Source: Spodoptera frugiperda
Taxonomy: Eukaryota > Arthropoda > Insecta > Lepidoptera > Noctuidae
Length of the DNA: 64,000 nt
NCBI RefSeq assembly: GCF_023101765.2
Contig: NC_064234.1
Location: forward strand, 1,488,001 to 1,552,000
Reading direction: 5' to 3'
Below the pieces are notes generated by a model. The model ran no database searches, was not told the origin of the DNA, and saw only the letters and a program-made list of their open reading frames with translations. Of this stretch, positions 9,571-21,570 are shown piece after piece. The position numbers were made by a program, and so were the translations under genes. Each line of letters begins with the position of its first letter. Positions within the stretch are counted from its first letter, which is position 1.

Positions 9571-10859
9571 TGTATGATATCAATCGCAAGATGAGAGTAG
9601 AAAAGCTTTTTGCAATACCTTATTTGACTGATTACACTAGTTTACAATGAAAAAGTATCCGAAATAATTTTAACTAATTTTTGCTTGTCTATACATGCTA
9701 AATACGATTTGATAAGTAAAGTAATTTATTAGTTTAAGTTTTCAAGATACCTCATATCTCCCAAATTTTACGATTAACTTTGTTAGTTGGCATCAAATGT
9801 TAAAAATATCGTACTTTAGTGCTATGTTATGTATTACTGAATAATAAATGTGCTAAAAGTGAAAAAAAAGTGAAACTAAAAAATATTTTATAACATAATG
9901 TCTCGGAAATGAGTGAATAATCCCGTCAATTTTTGTTACTTTTGCGGAGAGGTGATATTTTTAGTAAACAAAGGTGTTCTATATCGAATATGATAAAAAA
10001 GCCTATTCTTACTACTTTAACAAAGACGTATCACACCAGGACAAAAGCTGGGTTTCACATTTCTGCTGCAATCCGTGTCCTAAAGGTTTGAGAAATTGGC
10101 TGAGTGGCAAAAAAACATAAATTCGTTTCTAATAAATGGAAACTAATTTATCTAAATAATTATTGTTTTCGTTACCAGCATGTGAAGATAAATAAAAAAA
10201 ACTACTTTGCTTGAAGAATACTATTTTAAAGTCAAAATTTGTAGACCAGTGTTATGGATGGATCAGATGAATGTATATTTACAAAGGATAATAAATATTA
10301 TGCACTATTTTAATTTTTCAACCTTCAACTCCGTTTTAATGAATGCTTTTAGTATTCATTTAATATGGGGGGGTATAGATGGCGCAAATGTAGGAAGACT
10401 AATCACAAAATATTAATTGTGATACTACCTAATTTCTTATTGGACGAAGATCTAGAAGTTCGCACTATCACCATCTTGTGGACAAAAACACAGTATCAAA
10501 AACTTTTCAAACTCCTATCATGTTCCTATTTCCTTTATTTTAAACGCCATCTAGAATTTTGTTTACAAACTTCAATCATGTTTATTGTTTTATTACCACT
10601 AGGTGGCGCTACGTATAGTGTTTGTGTGTGGATTATTTTTAAAATATGCGGAAATGATTGATGATGATGATTTAACTAGAATACCCATGTTTGTTATACC
10701 AAGAAATAAGTGAAATATGTAACCTATTTTTATACACCACTTGTTGAATGAGTTACTAACGCCATCTCTTAATTCTTTGTACTATGTACGTTCTTTAGAT
10801 AAAACCGCCATCTATTGTTGAGGAATAAAACTTCTAAGTTATTTACACATTGACCTTGC
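9571..10859. other. Intergenic spacer, nothing firm
   Basis: AT-rich. The frames at 10207-10416 and 10365-10661 have no recognisable family and unlikely composition. Short words such as 'gatggcgc' and 'aggtggcgct' recur near 10378-10612 and may be remnants of an unidentified repeat. Confidence 0.5.
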
Positions 10860-11361
10860 TTTGCAACTTTCGAACTTAAAACGTTGGAACAACGACATTC
10901 GCTGGAATCGGAATTTGAATGGTATGGGCAGGCTCGGTTCGAGTCTCAACGGAACGTCAGAAACGTGTACGGCGAAGTGCGGTCGACTCGTCGATGCGCA
11001 GCTGTCCCGCAGCGCTTGTCAATTTTTAGTTTTTCCGGAACGCGTGTGTAAATAAACAAATTATATTTTTTCATTACAATATTATGAAGTGAAACTGAAG
11101 TTTGTTTAATTATCGTGCCGATTCAAAGTGGAGCGTTTTGAATGAATTTGTAACCGTTTCTCGCAATGACAACGGAGAGCACTCGGTTACCTTTTGAGAA
11201 ACCGGAGGCATTAAAATGTTTCATGTGGTCTAATTGATGCCATTTTTTACATTAATAAGTGTATACGTTGATATAAGGACTATTGTGATTCGTTTAGTGA
11301 CGCTTTGAGTTGTAACCGTTTCGATTTCGACTCGGTCGGTAGTCGTCTACACGTTTTAAAA
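10860..11361 (+). promoter_or_regulatory. Likely promoter / 5' UTR region of the kinase-like gene
   Basis: Composition rises in CpG just upstream of the first coding exon (10930-11040 and 11285-11350), unlike the AT-rich DNA on either side. The coding frame stays open upstream to about 11305 but without another ATG, so this part is taken as 5' UTR. No TATA box could be fixed with confidence. The transcription start is not placed. Confidence 0.4.
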
Positions 11362-11507
11362 ATGAGTGTTTTAAGTGGTTTGAGTAAAGCTGACTTCAAA
11401 ACTGCGAGTGATGGACTGCTGGAGCTGCCCGAGGAGCGGCTCCGCAGCCTCATGCGCACAGAACCCATCACCTCCGTCTACCACGTCGAACAGACACCCT
11501 TTGCAAG
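11362..11507 (+). CDS. First coding exon of a probable DRAK/STK17-like (DAPK-family) protein kinase
   Basis: The ATG at 11362 has an A-rich insect-type context (TTAAAAATGAG). The exon codes for 48 residues plus two bases (AG) and stops at a donor, GCAAG|GTAAAC, at 11507/11508. The peptide begins MSVLSGLSKADFKT, has an acidic/basic helix (LPEERLRSL) and ends TSVYHVEQTPFA-R. The segment 'Y.VEQTPFAR' is what I recall just before the glycine-rich ATP loop (GKFA.V) of insect DRAK kinases. In that family the protein is a Ser/Thr kinase that phosphorylates myosin light chain. The rest of the kinase is not in the window, so the next exon must lie beyond 64 kb or be missed. The exon itself is likely real; the family name is a moderate inference. 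Confidence 0.6.
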
Positions 11508-13900
11508 GTAAACAAACTTACTTTTAAACTTCGTATACCTGACGACAGACTGCGAACAATAAGTTTTTTTTTCATTACTCGTGAATGTAGCTAAGGACGC
11601 AAGCAAAGGAACTGCAAGCAAAAACCACGTTTTGTTTTTTGCGTGCATACTTGGTCTTGATAGATTGGTCCCACACTCCTACCCACACACACACAGCTGT
11701 CAAAGTTGTTAAAACTATTTACAAACTTTTTTGTGTCATTATCTTAACAAGTTTTAATGAATTCTTACCAGGAATGACATAAAGGGTTTCAGTTGTGCTA
11801 TTGGAATGTGTTTTAAGTCTCAAAAAAGTGTATAAAATGTGTTATGATGTGATATTTTATGCATATTATTGTTATCACAAAGTGGCTGGCAGTCTATAAT
11901 CTAAAACTTTATCATAACTGTGTGTCATACAGCCAATACAATAGATATAAATTGGCAGAATGGAAGATACCTGTGCCTAGTGCAATTTATATTGTTTTCA
12001 ATATGGTTACAAAATGGCAAAGTTAACTATTTATCAGCATGTTCTTGATAATAATGAGTGATGAGTGTAAAGGAGCAAGATAACACTGATAACAAGTATT
12101 TTTCGCTATAAAGGAAGACTTAAAACAATTTTCAATGCAAACAAAATGATGTTACCAACATAGTGTACAAACATGCATAAAATCTTATTTACTTAATAAA
12201 TAACTTTATCTTTTTAAAAACTATATTTCTAGAAGTTTTAATTGATGTAATAAGAATTGTTTGAAGATGATAACAGTTTTATTTCATTTACAAGGTTTCA
12301 TCATGACATTGGTAATATTTAAAATGTGATTTTTATCTAGTTTACTGTTTTTTTCTTTTATATTCATAAATCTTGTACAATTGTTTAGACTATGTATTTG
12401 TAATTAATGACCAATGGTATTTACAGTTCATTTAAATATACCATGTAATTAGATAATCTTGTTAAAATATGCAATTTGCTTATATTTTTCTAGTAACTTA
12501 CATAAAATAACTTACATAAAAAAAATAACAACTCATTCATTACATGCATTACAAATAAAATTCAACAATCATAGCACAAAATGACCAATTAAATGGAAAC
12601 ATACCTAATTAAAGTTATTGTAATCATCTTTAGTGGCCTAATAAATTGTATAAATAACTAGTTATGTATACAATTACTGATCTGATACTAAACTAAGTAA
12701 CTACCTATATTTTTGGTAGTTCCTTGTTACCTTTACTATATTTATTACTCATTTCATGAACCATAGTTGGCTTCATTTACTTAACTAAATTACAATCGTT
12801 TTTTGTTTGTTATAAGCTTCTATCATAGGGATGTTATGATCCTAGAATTTTTCTATCTACCTAAATTACCTAGGTTTCAATCCTTGTCTTTTGCTATTTA
12901 GGCTATTAGTTATTATCGTTATGTACATAAGCATAGTGTAACTTTCTCATTTCTAAGTGAGGGGTTACACCTCAATCTTGCTTCTAAAAACCATGACATC
13001 AGTCTCCCATTAAACGTCAAGTAGGTAGCCGTCCTGTCGCCCAACGTGACATAATTAGTGAATCAATCAGTCTGTCGAGAATATGCGCCGTGCATACGAA
13101 CACAAAGTCGGCATTGTGATCAAATGTCGAGGAACGCGGCCATTCAGCCGTTGCAACTTGAATGTCCGTTTTCCCGCCTTTATTTGTCAGCTGCCATCTT
13201 TCTTTGCGGTTGGGGTTGACGTACCTAGTTTTAAAGCACAGTTCGTTTCGTGAAATAACTATAACGATAATAGGAACCTATATTACAGACATGAGACAGT
13301 ACATAGGTACACTTTTTGACAACTTTTGTCGTGTAGATTTGCTATTTTAGTCATCATCATTTAAATTAACCCTTATATTTTCTTGAATTAAGAAGACATC
13401 CTCTGGTGAACATAGACCCCCAAATCTTTAACAATAGGTAGTGTAGTGTGTAGTAGTCTATTCTCTTACAGAATAGAATTGAAAAACGCGTGAAAAAATG
13501 TAATTGTCACGGTATTGAATTATACCACAATACTAGATTGCATGTACCGAAAATTTCATGATATTGATTACATTCTATCCGTTGAATTGCTCTACACGAG
13601 AACATTTTGTACGGTTCTGAAGAATTCCGAGTAAGGCGCTAAGTTTAACGCGCTTACGTGGATTAAGATTACGAAAAAATAACTGAATTATCTTATCTTG
13701 GTGTCAGGTAGTAGGCGTACTAAGTAGAACACGATTTGTACTAAGAAATTGTTAGAACAATTGAAAGATTATAAAAAGTAAAGTACAGTAACTACCTAAT
13801 TTAATGTTTACATAGGTATTCCACTAATAATTAGAGGATAATAATTAGAGTCTAATTACTACGAATTGCGTTGCAGTACATAACTAACCTCCCTAATAAG
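11508..13900 (+). other. Intronic sequence, start of the very large intron
   Basis: Begins with the donor GTAAAC. AT-rich with no coding pattern. The frame at 13162-13350 is treated as chance. Confidence 0.5.
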
Positions 13901-13902
13901 AA

Positions 13903-13970
13903 ACACGTCGTTACACTAGTTACTAGTGTAACGACGTGTATTAATTCTACTAGTGACTAGTAGAATTAAT
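13903..13970. repeat. Two abutting palindromes sharing an ACTAGT-N-ACTAGT centre
   Basis: The first palindrome has arms 13903-13920 and 13922-13939 (18 bp each, exact). The second has arms 13940-13954 and 13956-13970 (15 bp each, exact). Each has a single unpaired base, and they touch with no gap. Confidence 0.95.
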
Positions 13971-15147
13971 TGACATTATAATTGATAATAATATCAATAT
14001 GTAAGTATTTAAATTAATGTAGTTATTGTTGGTCGCAAGAAGTTGATTACCCGACCCAGTTTGATGAATTAATTAATTTAGAAGGCGCTGTTATAGACTC
14101 GATAGTATAAGATTAGTGACATATTAATCAATATTGCATATAACAATGAAATTAATATTAATTAACAAGTCAATCTGAATATTCTGAACGGAATCAATAG
14201 GTAGGTATTTTACCTACCAGTAGTAGTTGTAGTTGTTCAAGTATTGTGAATACTTAAAACAGCTGATTGCGTTTATCAAATCCGACGTTAGTATCTAATA
14301 GGCACTTATCACTACTTAAAGTGGATACTGGTCAAACAATACTCTAAATTCATGTTCAAATGACGATTTTAACGTAATGTAACGTACAATTACCTACCAC
14401 ACTTGTTGCTATTCAACACTAACTATCATGGTCAAATATTTCCATGTAGTCACTTGTGTATAATAGTTACAAATAATCTATGTGATTAGTAAAAGATTAA
14501 GTATGAACTCTCCAAAACTCCAAATTACGACGAAAACAGGTGTAATATTGACCAATAACTGATAACTTATGTATTTTTTTCATTACCAATTTAATTAGTT
14601 AGTTACTCGACCATAACTACCTATTTAAGCAAATTAAATTAACATAGGAATCGCAACGTTCCTGAATAGTTCGTTTTATTTAATACATTATTAAAAACAA
14701 AACGAGATACTACTCTATTAAAATAATTATAAAGTGCATTTTTAATTAATAATCGCGAGTAAGTTGAGTATCATTTATCAAGCCTCGTTGCGCGTCAGCA
14801 TTTAGTAAGACATACATATGTATTATTATGTGTGTGTGACGTAAAACACATCATACTGTTGTTTCGAGTTGTAGACGGGTTCGATTACGATAGCTATCTA
14901 ACAAGTATAACACGTAAATAGTACTAGAATTATGAATATCACACGTAGCATTGTACACATGTATTATAAGTGAATTTTATAATTTCCTACCCGATGTCTA
15001 TTTCCAGAATTGACACAATTATGACGCAATTATGGGAATGGCGTCAGACGTCACGTTCAGAATGTGGTTATTTTACTTTTGAGATTCTAAACTGCAATAT
15101 TTTTGTAAATTTTCAGGAAAATATATTTTAGTCACGTATAAATAAGG

Positions 15148-15205
15148 ATAATAGAGGCCTTTGCCCTGCAGTGGGACGACCATGGCTGAAATTAAATAAA
15201 TACGT
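15148..15205 (+). mobile_element. 3' tail of a lepidopteran non-LTR retrotransposon or SINE
   Basis: 'agaggcctttgccctgcag' followed by 'tgggacgaccatggctga' and an A-rich TAAATAAATA tail matches the end of a retroelement widespread in Lepidoptera. Only the tail is visible; the upstream part was not recognised. Confidence 0.55.
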
Positions 15206-16272
15206 GCAAATAAAATAATTATTCCTTTAACTAACTTCAACATACGTTAAGTATCAAAACGCTTGCCGTATCACGCCATACCATTATTTTATGCGAACAT
15301 TTAATTTGCATCGTTCTAAACCGTCCATTTCTTTAGTTCGTGACGATGCAGTCACGGGTGTACCGTTCTTTACTACCGGTCCTACTTAGCTGCCAACCAG
15401 TTAATTGTAGTTTTTGTCAAATGATTAGTATTCTCCCCTCTTCTATACCGGCTACCGACAAGTTCTACTGGTTGGAAAAAAAGGTGCCTTTTCCCCTCAC
15501 CATGTGTCGTAGTCTTGCAGTGTGAGTTTTTATAATAATCACATTAGTTAATTACTTAGATTTTCGCAGATACTGTTAGACAGCGATGGTGTTAAAATGT
15601 GAGCTCGGTTCTCTGATATACAATATACTTCCTTTGTTGTGTTCTAAGAAATGAAGCAGTTCTTTGGATCTTCTATGGTGCAACATCTAGAATTACTAAA
15701 CAATCACAAAACAACAAACACAAAACAAAGTTTATCAATCGTTTTTCTGACTCTTACAGCCGTACTCAGAGTTATTTCATGACAGTTTTTCGGAATAAAA
15801 TCGTTGTTAAGAAATAGTTTCAGTAATCATTAAATGTCTCCGAGTACAGTACAGTGCAGTTCAGTACATAAACTACAAAGCATGCATTAAATATTCCATG
15901 GAATGCTTCGTGCTTATTAGAAACCCATATAAAATTAGTACGAAGAATTGATTTTAATTACCATTCACAAAGTCATCGTTTAGTGTTGCTCATTAGGTTC
16001 ACGTATTTACTTAGTATGTTTCCGTTGCAAACAGACTACTGAACTACTACGCCAATAAAGGAGTGGTCATCATATGAGTCCGCAAATGGATATTAGTGGC
16101 AACAAACTTGGGCGAGCGTTTAAACCAGTCCGAGGAAGATCACTTAACCTAATAAATATACTAGGTATTCAGAATATTACGACATACTTCTTTGATCAAT
16201 TTCACGATTATAGAAAATGTACACCTCGTATGTAATTTGATTAACGTGATTTAATTTATATTTTCTATTTAG

Positions 16273-16278
16273 GTAACC
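16273..16278 (+). promoter_or_regulatory. Weak candidate recursive splice site
   Basis: TTTATATTTTCTATTTAG|GTAACC at 16272/16273. The pyrimidine tract is fair and the donor half is poor (GTAACC). Listed only as a secondary candidate beside the three stronger sites. Confidence 0.15.
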
Positions 16279-16539
16279 CTAATAGGATACCCAAACTGGA
16301 TATGCACGTTCTTTCTAACATTTGTTCCACACGATAGGAGTAACGAATATTAAAAATAACGTTAGATCATTTCTATAATTAGATGGTGTTATTTATTTCA
16401 TATTTATCACAAAAGTCAACTATCGGAAATAGCCCCCGGTCACTTGGTTACGGTTAGTTTAAGTGAAATTTAACATTTCAACAAGGTATGGCCGACTGGC
16501 GTTTGAGTAGGTAAATGAAAGGAATCATTTAGCGCCCGC

Positions 16540-16800
16540 CAGCGGTTATTGGCAATTTCTCCGCGCGACGTCGCCTGGGGCGCCTCGTTTCCCGGGAGCC
16601 CGGCGCGACTCGACGCGATAGCAGTTTTTGCTCGTCCGGCGACGCCGGCGCTGGCGAGATGTAATCGTGGACTTTCTACAGCTGAGCGGTTGGTCGTCGA
16701 AGCGGTTTCACTTTCATGCGGCGGCGGAATGCGGCCGGACCTCCGACCCGCGGCCGCCGTGTCACCGCCGCTTTGCCTCCCTCCACACACGCCCTTACAA
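16540..16800. other. GC/CpG-rich island inside the intron
   Basis: Rich in CG-containing words (CGCGCGACGTCG, CGGCGACGCCGGCG, GCGGCGGCGG), in sharp contrast to its AT-rich flanks. Several overlapping frames run through it on both strands (up to 120 codons), which is expected where stop codons are rare. Low-complexity Arg/Ala/Pro composition argues against coding. It could be an enhancer, an alternative first exon or promoter, or a chance island. Confidence 0.55.
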
Positions 16801-17039
16801 ACGTATGCACATGCACGCAGACGATTATGCCCAACAAGCTTTGCATATCAACGACACCTCCAAGTCCATCGGATTACACAGTTGAATTATTTAATAAGCT
16901 TCATGTGGTGACATAACGGTTTTCTTTTTCTCACATTCTGTTAAAGATTTAAATTAACTTACCTTCTTATAAATACCTTGTTGATATAAATCGGTCGCGG
17001 GTTAGTTAATTTTGATTCTACGATCGGCCCGAATACCTG

Positions 17040-18180
17040 AGTTGGATGCCGGCGCCGACTGGCAAGCTATCCGTGCTAATATCTTATTCGTGTCATTAGT
17101 GCGAAATGCCAGCCGTTTGGCACCCGCGGCGCCGGCCTCAGCGTTCCCTCGCGGCCGATGCACTGCCCTGGGCTGCACCAGCTAAATTCGGGTCCGTTGC
17201 ATCACGCATCACTTTCGGTTTCGTTTGTCACGAGGCTATTTTAGATCGAGTGTCGATTATTAGAACGCTGTTTTTAGCCGTAGCCCGTTAGACATTCGGA
17301 ATGCTCTGGCATCATGACATGACTAACCAACGCAGCGGTCAGGAAACTCAATTAACTAGTTATTTGACTAAAGCGGAACCTCACATTTCTAATTCAAATA
17401 AGACAACAGTAGTAAGAGGTTACAATAAGGCTACTGCTGCATATGTGTCAAAGTCGGCTCCTAATATGCAGTGAGTCTCGACGGTGTGCTGCAGTTATCT
17501 CGAGTTTGCGGAACGAAACCCGATCCGTATGCAGCGGCACGCGAGCGAGGCCAGCGCGTCCGCCGCATATACCATACCTTATCTACCGTTGCGTTGGGCT
17601 AAACAACTATTTTTCTTAACCCATGATCTATTTTACTACATCTACCGCCCTGAATGTAACTACGACTGCATCTATTCTCATCAATTTTGGTTGGTAATTA
17701 TGTAATTTGGAGGTATGGTAATTCTTTTACGACGTCCTGGTGACTGTGGTCGATGGACTTGCCCTTCATTCGCAAGGTCGTCGGGCAAATGGTCACCTGT
17801 GTCGGGATCGCAGGCGGGCGTGCGCCGACCGCTGGTTGTGCAATCAGCGCGACACCTCGGCGCACGTGGGCGTTCGCTTGCCGCTCGAGAACAATCGAGC
17901 CTCTCATTCAACAACACAGCCGCTGGAATGCGGGTTTTTGATATCGTTACAAAACCAACAGTAACGGTGGGCCAATGTCAACACGGCTCCTGTATTGACT
18001 TTTAGATTGTCTGTATGGTAATGTGATCGCCGCCGCGCGGTGTCTGCATCGCGTATTAACCGCGCATTCGTGTAGGCGACTAGATTTTCCGACACTCGGG
18101 TTGGGCCACTTGGCATAATGTGGCCACGCAGCGCCGCTACGTAGCGAAAGTCTGGCCGACCTTCGGCGTCTAGATATGGG
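17040..18180. other. Second cluster of GC-rich segments
   Basis: GC-rich pieces at about 17040-17180, 17500-17570 and 17740-18180, with overlapping frames on both strands at 17681-18005 and none dominant. The GGCGCCGGC motif occurs twice here (17048-17056 complement, 17128-17136). No protein family recognised. Confidence 0.45.
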
Positions 18181-18855
18181 CAGTAATACTCAGATCTCGA
18201 TATACCTAATTACGAAGCAGCTAAGAAACTGCTCGCTTGACAAGTTGTATGAATTAAACGTTGACTGATTATGATACGCGACTCGATCTTCCCTATCGCG
18301 TTTAGTTATGCGACCTGCACTCGATAATAACAACTGTCTTATTACTTCATCAGGAGAGGCGGTTATTGTATGTTTATATTTGTGTTGGCGAGAAGATCAC
18401 AGTCTCGAAATAGTTGGATGGATCGCATACCTAGATTATTCCTGCGATATTATCGGCTCGACGACTACGGCGCAGTCCTGTCTATCGTTGACAATATTTT
18501 TAGTATTGACAATCTTGGATATGCAAGATGGCATCGCCTATCAGACTAGTGTCATGAACTAATTTTAGAATACGATATCGTATGGAATATTAGAATATCG
18601 GAGTAGTTACTCACACTTTATTATTCTTTAGATCTAAATATGTGGTTTACGTTGTTTTTGTTGACCGAAGTAAATAAACATGCTTGATTTTAGCTTAGTG
18701 TAAAATTTTGTTTAATGAATCTGAAAGAAGAAATAATATGTTAACTATAATAAAGTTAACATTTAGCCTGGGCACTACACGTTAGTGTTTGGATCTATCT
18801 AGGATGCCCCAGTGAGCTCAATTGCTTTTCGCCTGAATCAGACGTATTAGCATTA
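18181..18855. other. Intronic sequence, nothing recognised
   Basis: Moderately AT-rich. The 84-codon frame at 18308-18562 has no family resemblance and is treated as chance. Confidence 0.45.
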
Positions 18856-18981
18856 GCATGAATAACAAAGTTATGACATTTCATTATCTACACTAATATT
18901 ATAAAGAGGAAAACTTTGTTTGTTTGTTTGTTTGTTTGGTTGTAATGAATAGGCTCAAAAACTACTGGACCGATTTTAAAA
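18856..18981 (+). repeat. Left arm of a 126-bp inverted duplication
   Basis: Pairs with 19764-19889 in opposite orientation. About 31 bp of this arm (18856-18886) lies outside the Helitron-like element, so the copied segment includes the DNA next to the insertion. Confidence 0.8.
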
Positions 18982-19544
18982 ATTCTTTCACCATTCGAAA
19001 GCTACATTATCCACGAGTAACATAGGCTATATTTTATTTTGGAAAAAAATAGGGTTCCGTAAGATATTTGGATTTTTCGGACACAAACTGAAAAAAATCA
19101 ACCAAAGAAGTTACTTATTTTGCGTACGCTGCCTAAACTACAAAAGATAGAACCATAAAATGTTATAATTATTTGTAGATCTGATAAATATCTACAAAAA
19201 AGTCCGCGACACACTATACCTATCTATGTCGAGTGAGGCACAACAACCACATTTTTATTTAAAAATCTTGAATTTTTTTGGACTACATTTAAACGCGTTT
19301 ATTTTACTCATGCTATTAATCCTTATCAAAATAAATTATTTCATCAATAAGTACAGTTTATGTTGATAATATTTGGTCTTTGAATGATTAAAATTGGACG
19401 TTTGGTTTTGAAGTTGTGGTGAAATTAAAATATTACGATTTCTGCTTCACGGCCCGTTGCGAAGTGGACGTCGCTAAGGCCAGGGGTGCGCGTGCGGGAG
19501 AGGTCGCGGCTCACACTTACGCCGTTACGCCTAAACCAGTAAAC

Positions 19545-20415
19545 CGAACATTTTGATGATATTTGGTACAGAGAAAGAATAGACCCTGAAGAACAACATA
19601 GACTACTTTTTATTGCAAAACAATAGGGGAGAATGGGTAAAAATAAGGTATGAATGTTCATATGGAAATTCGTCATTTTTAAAGCTGTAACAGTGAAACT
19701 TTGTATTTAGACACTTAATGGGGAACGAAAGAACATAGGCTACTTTTTATTGTTTTTTATTGTTTTAAAATCGGTCCAGTAGTTTTTGAGCCTATTCATT
19801 ACAACCAAACAAACAAACAAACAAACAAAGTTTTCCTCTTTATAATATTAGTGTAGATAATGAAATGTCATAACTTTGTTATTCATGCTTTGTTATTTAT
19901 TGCAAAAAAATAAATAGGGGAGAATGGTTAAAAATAGGGGAGAGTGGGTAAAAATAGGGGATGTATGGTCATATGGAAATTGGTCATTTTTAAAGCTCTA
20001 ACAGTGTAACTTTGTATTGAGACACTTAATGGGAAACGAAAGAACATAGGCTACTTTTTATTGCAAAATATAGGGGAGAGTGGGTAAAAATAGGGGATGA
20101 ATGGTCATATGGAAATTCGCCATTTTTAAAGCTGTAACAGTGAAACTTTGTATTTAGACACTTAATGGGAAACGAAAGAACATAGGCTACTTTTTATTGC
20201 AAAATATAGGGGAGAGTGGGTAAAAATAGGGGATGAATGGTCATATGGAAATTCGCCATTTTTAAAGCTGTAACATAGGGGAGAGTGGGTAAAAATAGGG
20301 GATGAATGGTCATATGGAAATTCGTCATTTTTAAAGCTGTAACAGTGAAACTTTGTATTTAGATACTTTATGGGGAACGAAAGAACATAGGCTACTTTTT
20401 ATAGCAAATAAAAAG
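19545..20415 (+). repeat. Tandem array of about 136-bp units
   Basis: The word TAGGGGAGAGTGGGTAAAAA marks units starting at 19935, 20071, 20207 and 20276. 19935-20071 and 20071-20207 are each 136 bp. The 20207 unit is cut to 69 bp by a deletion. A more diverged unit starts at 19624 and is split by the inverted copy, and a partial, older one precedes it. Units include 'ggtcatatggaaattcg' and 'gaaagaacataggctacttt'. Confidence 0.9.
19764..19889 (-). repeat. Right arm of the inverted duplication
   Basis: Reverse-complement copy of 18856-18981, including the (CAAA)n tract at about 19807-19829 and the Helitron-like 5' end in reverse. It interrupts the first unit of the tandem array. Confidence 0.8.
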
Positions 20416-20488
20416 AGTAGGAGGCGTTTTAATTTTGACCACCAACCACTAACACAACCACGCGGACGAAGTCGCGGGCAAAAGCTAG

Positions 20489-21040
20489 TGTAACATAAAT
20501 GGACTTTCCTAAGAAATTAGGCCAAGTCTTACCTTATTTATTTCGTATGTCATTATCTTCACTCTACCTGGAAACATAATTTACCTTATCGTCGTTATCG
20601 GTATGGATGCAAATGCGTTGAGGTGGTAATACCTATGTATCCGTACAAAGGTCTCGGACTAATATTGACGTGTCTCGGTTACACTGTTTGCACGCTTGAT
20701 GGATGCGGTTCGCCGTTGAGACTATTTACACTCCCTTCCATAACCTTGGACCGAGTTCAGTGACTCGTCCGTCATACGCATCTCGCTTGTCTTTAATTGT
20801 ACACTTCCGGAGTATTTCCATCCAGTCGGTAGCTACGGTATCGGGCGTCACGTTCACGTGCATCCTGCCTAAGAATGCGTTCTATTTATACGACATGATT
20901 TGTGGAGCGTGCTGCTGCTCACTAAACTTGTGTAAGTGATGCTGACTTTAATGCTGAAATGCATTACATTTTATTGCTAGTTTACTAATTTCGACCTAAT
21001 ACTCACGTCAGCGATGATGGATCCTACGATTCGGCTCGTA
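20489..21040. other. Intronic sequence, nothing recognised
   Basis: A 78-codon frame at 20703-20939 has no recognisable family and is treated as chance. Confidence 0.45.
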
Positions 21041-21570
21041 TTGGCTGTAAACGGCGATGTTATTCCTGCATACCACGGTGGGGATTTATAGCGCGTCGAC
21101 CGGCGCTGCGTAAATATAATTAGAGAGGCTATTTATCAGCACGGCGGAAGGGCGCTCGCTATCGCCGCCGTAAATCTCCTGTAGCCTCTGACGGCTCAAT
21201 CCGGCGAAGAAATGGAATGTCATGCTAATCGCGAAGGAGAGGACCGCGCGAATTTGTCTGTCGGCCGCTCGGATCTATCCCCCATACGTTACAATCAGCC
21301 AGGATTACGACCGCTGCACTCTGCTTATTTGCGCAGACGGATAGACTAGAACCGCGCCGATGCGGTATTCAGGATTTAGATTAATTTATGCTTATTCTAA
21401 CTTAAACCCAGACAGCATTCCATTCCGAATGTTTGGCTTGAACTGAACACATTTTGTTTTGGTTATATCGTGTGCGAAGTAAGCAGCTAGTCCAAGGGCA
21501 GCGTAGTCGGCGGCGCGTGCGCAGCGGGGCGGGTAATTGGAGCCGTCGCCGGCCGTGCCAGCTCCCCACA
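21040..21570. other. GC-rich non-coding island
   Basis: CG-rich stretch (for example GCGCTCGCTATCGCCGCCG near 21150 and GGCGGCGCGTGCGCAGCGGG near 21510) with no long open frame in any of the six readings. Structured composition without coding capacity suggests a regulatory block, but nothing in it is diagnostic. Confidence 0.45.

Larger units (their letters stand above)
13971..16530. other. Intronic AT-rich sequence
   Basis: No gene recognised. One short repeat tail is listed separately at about 15148-15205. Confidence 0.5.
18887..20488 (+). mobile_element. Non-autonomous Helitron-like element
   Basis: The 5' end TCTACACTAATATTATAAAG follows an A, and the 3' end ...GGGCAAAAGCTAG precedes a T, so the element sits between A and T as Helitrons do. 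Just inside the 3' end, CGCGGACGAAGTCGCG can fold as a short hairpin. A (TTTG)n tract begins at about 18918 and is followed by 'actactggaccgatttt', a word common in moth repeats. No Rep/helicase gene is present, so it would need a helper. The interior is rebuilt by an inverted copy of its own left end (19764-19889) and a tandem array (19545-20415). The 83-codon minus-strand frame at 19425-19676 is not a gene. Confidence 0.75.

Noticed and set aside
16470..16911. Overlapping frames of 85-120 codons in the GC-rich island
   Set aside because: Several frames are open on both strands with Arg/Ala/Pro-rich low-complexity products, typical of GC-rich non-coding DNA.
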